From assembly GCA_949286645.1 (NCBI GenBank), contig CASEDN010000029.1, forward strand, positions 1 through 17,373: a stretch of 17,373 bases of DNA, given 5' to 3'. Source of the DNA: an uncultured bacterium (lineage in GTDB: Bacteria > Bacillota_I > Bacilli_A > RF39 > UBA660). A program made the position numbers and the translations under genes. The notes under the pieces were generated by a model. That model searched no databases, was not told the DNA's origin, and saw only the letters and a program-made list of their open reading frames with translations. Of the stretch, positions 13,869 to 17,373 are shown in pieces. Within the stretch, counting starts at the first letter, position 1; each line of letters starts with the position of its first letter.

Positions 13869-15542
13869 ATGAATAAAAAGTCAGACGAAACAAAAATAAT
13901 TGTTTTAGGTGGCTTAGGTGAAGTAGGAAAAAACATGTATTGTGTAATGCATGAAGATGAAATTATTGTTATAGACGCGGGAGTATCTTTTGCAGAAGGA
14001 GAACTTTTAGGTATAGATTATGTCCTTCCAGATTACTCATTTTTACAAGAAAACGAAGATAAAATTAAAGCACTACTTATTACGCATGGTCATGAAGACC
14101 ACATAGGGGCTATTCCCTTTTTATTAAGAAGTGTTAATATTCCTGCTATCTATGCACCTAATCAAGCTAAAGAATTAATTAAATTAAAATTAGAAGACAG
14201 AAATATTAGATATGATAATTTATTTGTTTATGACGAGAATACAAAGTTAAAATTTAAACACATGGAAGTAGAGTTTATTAGAACAACGCACTCTATTCCT
14301 GATTCCCATGGTATTTCTATAAATACTCCAAACGGAAGAATCATAACAACAGGAGATTTTAAATTCGACCTAACTCCTATTGGACCAATGGCAGATTTAT
14401 ATAAGATGGCTAAAATGGGTGAAGAAGGTGTAGATTTATTAATAAGTGATAGTACTAATGCTCTAAATGAAGGAATGTCAATTAGTGAATCACGTGTTGA
14501 CGATGCTATTATTGATATCTTTGATAAATACAAATATAATCGTATTATAATTGCAACTTTTGCCTCTAATATTTATAGACTAAAGCATATATTTGAATCT
14601 TGCTATCAACATGGTAGAAAAATATGTGTCTTTGGTCGTAGTATGGAAAATAATATTGATATCTCTATTAAAGGTGGATATATTGACCATAAAGAACTAT
14701 TAGTAACACCAGAAGTTGCCAATACCTTAAAACCTGGAGAAGTAACAATCCTTTGTACTGGTTCCCAAGGAGAACCACTTGCCGCTTTATCTAGAATAGC
14801 AGATGGAACCCATAAACAAATTAAATTAAGACCAGATGATATTGTAATTTTCTCATCAAGTGCCATTCCTGGTAATGCTTTAAGTATTCATAAAACTATT
14901 AATAAGTTATATTTAAAAGGTGTTAAAGTCTTTACAAACATGACTATGAATAACTTACATACATCAGGTCATGCTAATCAGGAAGAATTAAAACTAATGA
15001 TTAGATTATTAAAACCTAAATACTTAATGCCATTCCATGGAGATTATAGAATGTTAAAACAACATGCTAATCTTGGAATTGACTGTGGTATTCCTAAAGA
15101 AAATACTTTCATCTTGAAAAATGGTGATAGTCTAATCTTAAAGAATCATAAAATAACTAAAGGTGAAAGTTATCCTAATAATGATATTTATGTAGATGGT
15201 TCTAGAATTGGTGAAGTTGGTAGTGCCGTTATAAGAGATAGAAAAATAATGGCTAGTGATGGTATTTTAGTAGTAATTGCTAATATTAATTCTAAAGAAA
15301 GAACACTCCTAACTAAACCTAATATTACAACAAGAGGATTTGTTTTAGTAAATGAAAATGAAGAATTAATTAAAAAGATTGAAAAAGAAGCTACTAATGT
15401 TATTAATGAGAAATTAAAAGATAAGAAAGCTACATTTACTGATATTAAAAATCAACTTAGCTTAGATTTAATACCATTCATTATGAATATAACTGGAAGA
15501 AGGCCATTAATATTACCAATAATTCTAGACATAAAAAAATAG
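13869..15542 (+). CDS. rnjA: ribonuclease J
   Basis: RNase J is a 5'-3' exonuclease and endonuclease central to mRNA decay and rRNA maturation in Bacillota. The 557-aa protein is full length. An N-terminal beta-lactamase domain carries LGGLGEVGKNMY, VIDAGVSF and the zinc motif THGHEDHIG (H73, H75, D77, H78). A beta-CASP insertion (about 200-350) carries ATFASNIYRLK, CTGSQGEPLAAL and SGHANQEELK. The linker with LMPFHGDYRML and a C-terminal domain (about 450-557) follow. I use rnjA because only one copy is in view; a paralogous rnjB elsewhere cannot be excluded. It is transcribed alone, from a strong promoter to a terminator shared with rny, which ends head to head 21 bp away. The stop codon is TAG. 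Confidence 0.95.
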   Translation: MNKKSDETKIIVLGGLGEVGKNMYCVMHEDEIIVIDAGVSFAEGELLGIDYVLPDYSFLQENEDKIKALLITHGHEDHIGAIPFLLRSVNIPAIYAPNQAKELIKLKLEDRNIRYDNLFVYDENTKLKFKHMEVEFIRTTHSIPDSHGISINTPNGRIITTGDFKFDLTPIGPMADLYKMAKMGEEGVDLLISDSTNALNEGMSISESRVDDAIIDIFDKYKYNRIIIATFASNIYRLKHIFESCYQHGRKICVFGRSMENNIDISIKGGYIDHKELLVTPEVANTLKPGEVTILCTGSQGEPLAALSRIADGTHKQIKLRPDDIVIFSSSAIPGNALSIHKTINKLYLKGVKVFTNMTMNNLHTSGHANQEELKLMIRLLKPKYLMPFHGDYRMLKQHANLGIDCGIPKENTFILKNGDSLILKNHKITKGESYPNNDIYVDGSRIGEVGSAVIRDRKIMASDGILVVIANINSKERTLLTKPNITTRGFVLVNENEELIKKIEKEATNVINEKLKDKKATFTDIKNQLSLDLIPFIMNITGRRPLILPIILDIKK

Positions 15543-15569
15543 AGTTCAACCAAAACTCTATTTTTATTT
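15536..15569. terminator. bidirectional terminator shared by rnjA and rny
   Basis: An 11-bp perfect stem AAAATAGAGTT / AACTCTATTTT with the loop CAACCAA is flanked by T-rich tracts on both strands. The rnjA stop codon lies in one arm and the rny stop codon begins where the other arm ends, so the two genes share one compact 3' end. Confidence 0.9.
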
Positions 15570-17117
15570 TGCTTCTTCTATAGCCCTAGTCTCTCTTACT
15601 ACTGTAATTTTAATAGTACCAGGATAGTTTAAAGTAGATTCAACTTTTTCTTTAATATCACGAGCTACTCTATGAGCTTCTAAATCATCAATTTCATCAG
15701 GTTCTACTATAACTCTAAGCTCTCTTCCAGCTTGCATAGCATAAGACTTAGAAACACCCTCTATATCATTAGCAACTTCTTCAAGTTGAGTTAATCTCTT
15801 AACATAGTTTTCTAATGAATCATTTCTTGCTCCAGGTCGTGTTGCCGATAAAGCATCAGCTACTGCAACTAAAGAAGCAATTACAGAAGTAGGTTCTATA
15901 TCTCCATGGTGAGAAGCAATTGAATTAATTACGACATCATTTTCTCCATATTTTTTAGCAAGTTCAACACCTATACTGACATGACTACCTTCAATCTCAT
16001 GGTCAACTGCTTTACCAATATCATGTAAAAGTCCTGCTCTTTTAGCAAGTGATACATCTTCTCCAATCTCCCCTGCTATAAGTCCTGCTAAATTAGCAAC
16101 CTCAATTGAATGTTGTAAAGCATTTTGTCCATAACTAGTTCTAAAATGAAGTCTACCAATTACTTCTATTAATTCAGGAGCCATCTTAGTAATACCAAGT
16201 TCAAACAAAGCACTATTTCCATACTCAAGTATTTTTTCTTTAGTTTCTTTACATACTTTATCATAAACTTCTTCAATTCTTGTAGGATGAACTCTTCCAT
16301 CTTTTATTAAAGTTTCAAGAGTTAATCTAGCCATCTCTCTTCTTAAAGGATCAAAACTAGATAATACAACTGCTTCAGGAGTATCATCAATAATAAGATC
16401 AACACCAGTAACAGCTTCAATAGTTCTAATATTTCTACCTTCTCTACCAATTAATCTACCTTTCATCTCATCATTAGGCAAACTAACAACAGTAACTGTC
16501 TGATCACTCGCAATATCTGCTGCATATTTCTGCATAGAACTAACAATCATTTCCTGTGCTTTCTTATCAGCAGTCATCTTAGCATCATTTTCTTGTTCAC
16601 TAATATAAATAGCAATTTCTCTACTCATAGATTCTTTAACATTTTTCATAATCAAATCATGAGCTTTTTCTTTACTATAACCAGAAATCTCTTCTAGTAA
16701 ACTAATTTGTTCTTTCTTAATTTCCTCCACTTTTGCTTCTTTTTCTTGAATATCTTTCTGTCTTTGAATTAACTTTTCTTCTCTCTCATCTAAAGTAGAT
16801 TCACGCCTTTGACAAAGTTCATCTCTTTTATCTAGACTAGCTTCTCTTTGTAGAAGCTTATTCTCACTATCTTTAAGTTCTGATTTCTTCTCTTTAATAT
16901 CTTTATCTACTTCAAGTTTTAACTGATAACTCTTCTCTTTCGCTTCCATAACAGCATCGCGTTTTATCTTATCAGCATTTTTCTCTGCATCACTTAACAT
17001 TTTATCTATTTTTTTAGAAGTTGTCCCTTCTCTTATATAAGCAACTAAAAAAGTTAATCCAAAACCACAAACTAATCCAAAAATTATAAGTAAAATGGAG
17101 AGTAACATTTCATTCAT
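15564..17117 (-). CDS. rny: ribonuclease Y
   Basis: RNase Y is the membrane-bound endonuclease that starts decay of many mRNAs in Bacillota. All parts of the 517-aa protein are in order: an N-terminal transmembrane anchor (about 4-27), a long charged coiled coil (about 35-195), a KH RNA-binding domain with GRLIGREGRNIRTIE (220-234), and an HD domain with QHSIEVANLAG, the HD pair H365-D366 in LLHDIGKAVDHE, SHHGDIEPTS and ADALSATRPGAR. The C-terminal domain ends TIKITVVRETRAIEEAK. The length is normal. GGAGG lies 7 nt before the ATG. It converges with rnjA, a pairing that places two mRNA-decay enzymes side by side. Confidence 0.97.
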   Translation of the reverse strand: MNEMLLSILLIIFGLVCGFGLTFLVAYIREGTTSKKIDKMLSDAEKNADKIKRDAVMEAKEKSYQLKLEVDKDIKEKKSELKDSENKLLQREASLDKRDELCQRRESTLDEREEKLIQRQKDIQEKEAKVEEIKKEQISLLEEISGYSKEKAHDLIMKNVKESMSREIAIYISEQENDAKMTADKKAQEMIVSSMQKYAADIASDQTVTVVSLPNDEMKGRLIGREGRNIRTIEAVTGVDLIIDDTPEAVVLSSFDPLRREMARLTLETLIKDGRVHPTRIEEVYDKVCKETKEKILEYGNSALFELGITKMAPELIEVIGRLHFRTSYGQNALQHSIEVANLAGLIAGEIGEDVSLAKRAGLLHDIGKAVDHEIEGSHVSIGVELAKKYGENDVVINSIASHHGDIEPTSVIASLVAVADALSATRPGARNDSLENYVKRLTQLEEVANDIEGVSKSYAMQAGRELRVIVEPDEIDDLEAHRVARDIKEKVESTLNYPGTIKITVVRETRAIEEAK

Positions 17118-17174
17118 ATTATACCTCCATTAGAATATACTTTAAATAAAAATCTAAACTATAATCTATATTCT

Positions 17175-17203
17175 ATTGTAAGTTTTAATTTAAGTATTGT
17201 CAA
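17175..17203 (-). promoter_or_regulatory. rny promoter
   Basis: A perfect -35 TTGACA (17203-17198), a 17-bp spacer and the -10 TACAAT (17180-17175). The leader is about 50 nt. The probable insertion sequence to the right begins just beyond the -35 box, so it left the core promoter intact. Confidence 0.8.
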
Positions 17204-17275
17204 GAATATTAAAATACGAGTAATTTATATTTTGTAGAGTTACAATTGATGTGACACCATCAATATAGAAAAAAA

Positions 17276-17333
17276 GCAATAAGTCGTATAAAATATTAAT
17301 TGAAATAAAAAATTATACGAAAGGACTTATTGC
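17276..17333 (+). repeat. long inverted repeat over the RBS of the terminal ORF
   Basis: GCAATAAGT and CGTATAA (17276-17291) pair with TTATACG (17313-17319) and ACTTATTGC (17325-17333), giving 16 perfect pairs. The only interruption is a 5-nt bulge, AAAGG, which is the core of the Shine-Dalgarno for the ATG at 17336. Transcripts entering from the left would fold this hairpin and probably reduce initiation. Confidence 0.65.
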
Positions 17334-17335
17334 AT

Positions 17336-17373
17336 ATGACAAGTATATCACAAACTCAACGTTATATTCCACA
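17336..17373 (+). CDS. probable transposase, first 12 codons only
   Basis: The ATG is 11 nt after AAAGGA and opens a frame reading MTSISQTQRYIP to the window edge. The short N-terminus reminds me of helix-turn-helix/DDE transposases of Bacillota, but 12 residues cannot prove a family. The preceding hairpin supports a mobile-element gene. The rest lies outside the window. Confidence 0.4.
   Translation, partial: MTSISQTQRYIP

Larger units (their letters stand above)
17232..17373 (+). mobile_element. left end of a probable insertion sequence (truncated by the window)
   Basis: The segment from about TGTAGAGTTAC contains a short palindrome (ATTGATG / CATCAAT, 17245-17264), then a long hairpin and a start codon. 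This layout is typical of an IS end: terminal sequence, an anti-read-through hairpin, then the transposase gene. The exact boundary and family cannot be fixed because the other end is not in the window. Confidence 0.4.

Noticed and set aside
13712..13936. 74-codon minus-strand frame across the rplM/rnjA promoter region
   Set aside because: It covers two convincing promoters and the start of rnjA on the other strand, and has no RBS or motif.
14228..14866. Two minus-strand frames inside rnjA (14228-14533 and 14606-14866)
   Set aside because: Both are antisense to highly conserved RNase J sequence.
1..17373. CRISPR array, tRNA or rRNA genes
   Set aside because: No regularly spaced repeats and no cloverleaf or rRNA-like segments were recognised by reading.

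Overview
This is an AT-rich stretch of a low-GC Bacillota chromosome, most likely a Bacilli or Erysipelotrichia-type anaerobic gut bacterium. The reasons are strong AGGAGG-type ribosome binding sites, RNase J plus RNase Y, an L13-S9 operon, anaerobic class III ribonucleotide reductase, and CwlD-like and SpoIID-like wall proteins. TAA, TAG and TGA all end credible genes, so the ordinary bacterial code applies. The lineage is an inference; no rRNA gene is present.

Left part (1-4490). The 5' part of nrdD runs leftward out of the window, divergent from a Crp/Fnr-family regulator. A near-ideal 28-bp palindrome lies between them, placed to activate nrdD and to overlap the regulator's own promoter. 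Converging on the regulator is a leftward operon of three tightly packed genes: an Abi_2 HEPN-type protein, a membrane-anchored HtrA-like serine protease and an unrecognised 239-aa protein.

Middle (4601-9901). A rightward pair encodes a zinc-dependent phospholipase C family protein and a strongly diverged SpoIID/LytB relative. The second gene's ribosome binding site and start codon lie in a predicted hairpin. A 331-bp convergent gap follows, with a possible small structured RNA and terminators. A leftward cassette then encodes an N-acetylmuramoyl-L-alanine amidase, a ComEC-like metallo-beta-lactamase-fold lipoprotein and a DUF3006 protein. Upstream of it is a KilA-N gene interrupted by one in-frame amber codon.

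Right part (10027-17373). A ZIP-type metal transporter ends at a clean terminator. Leftward genes follow: TraX-like membrane protein, holin-like protein and M23 endolysin-like peptidase, which look like a phage-derived lysis pair. The housekeeping block is rplM-rpsI (leftward, with a leader), rnjA (rightward) and rny (leftward). rnjA and rny converge on one shared bidirectional terminator. The window ends in the first codons of a probable insertion-sequence gene with a hairpin over its start region.

No tRNA, rRNA or CRISPR array was recognised. The least ordinary features are the dual-geometry operator, the degenerate SpoIID-like protein with its RBS hairpin, the amber-split KilA-N gene, the Abi-protease-unknown operon and the orphan holin/endolysin pair.
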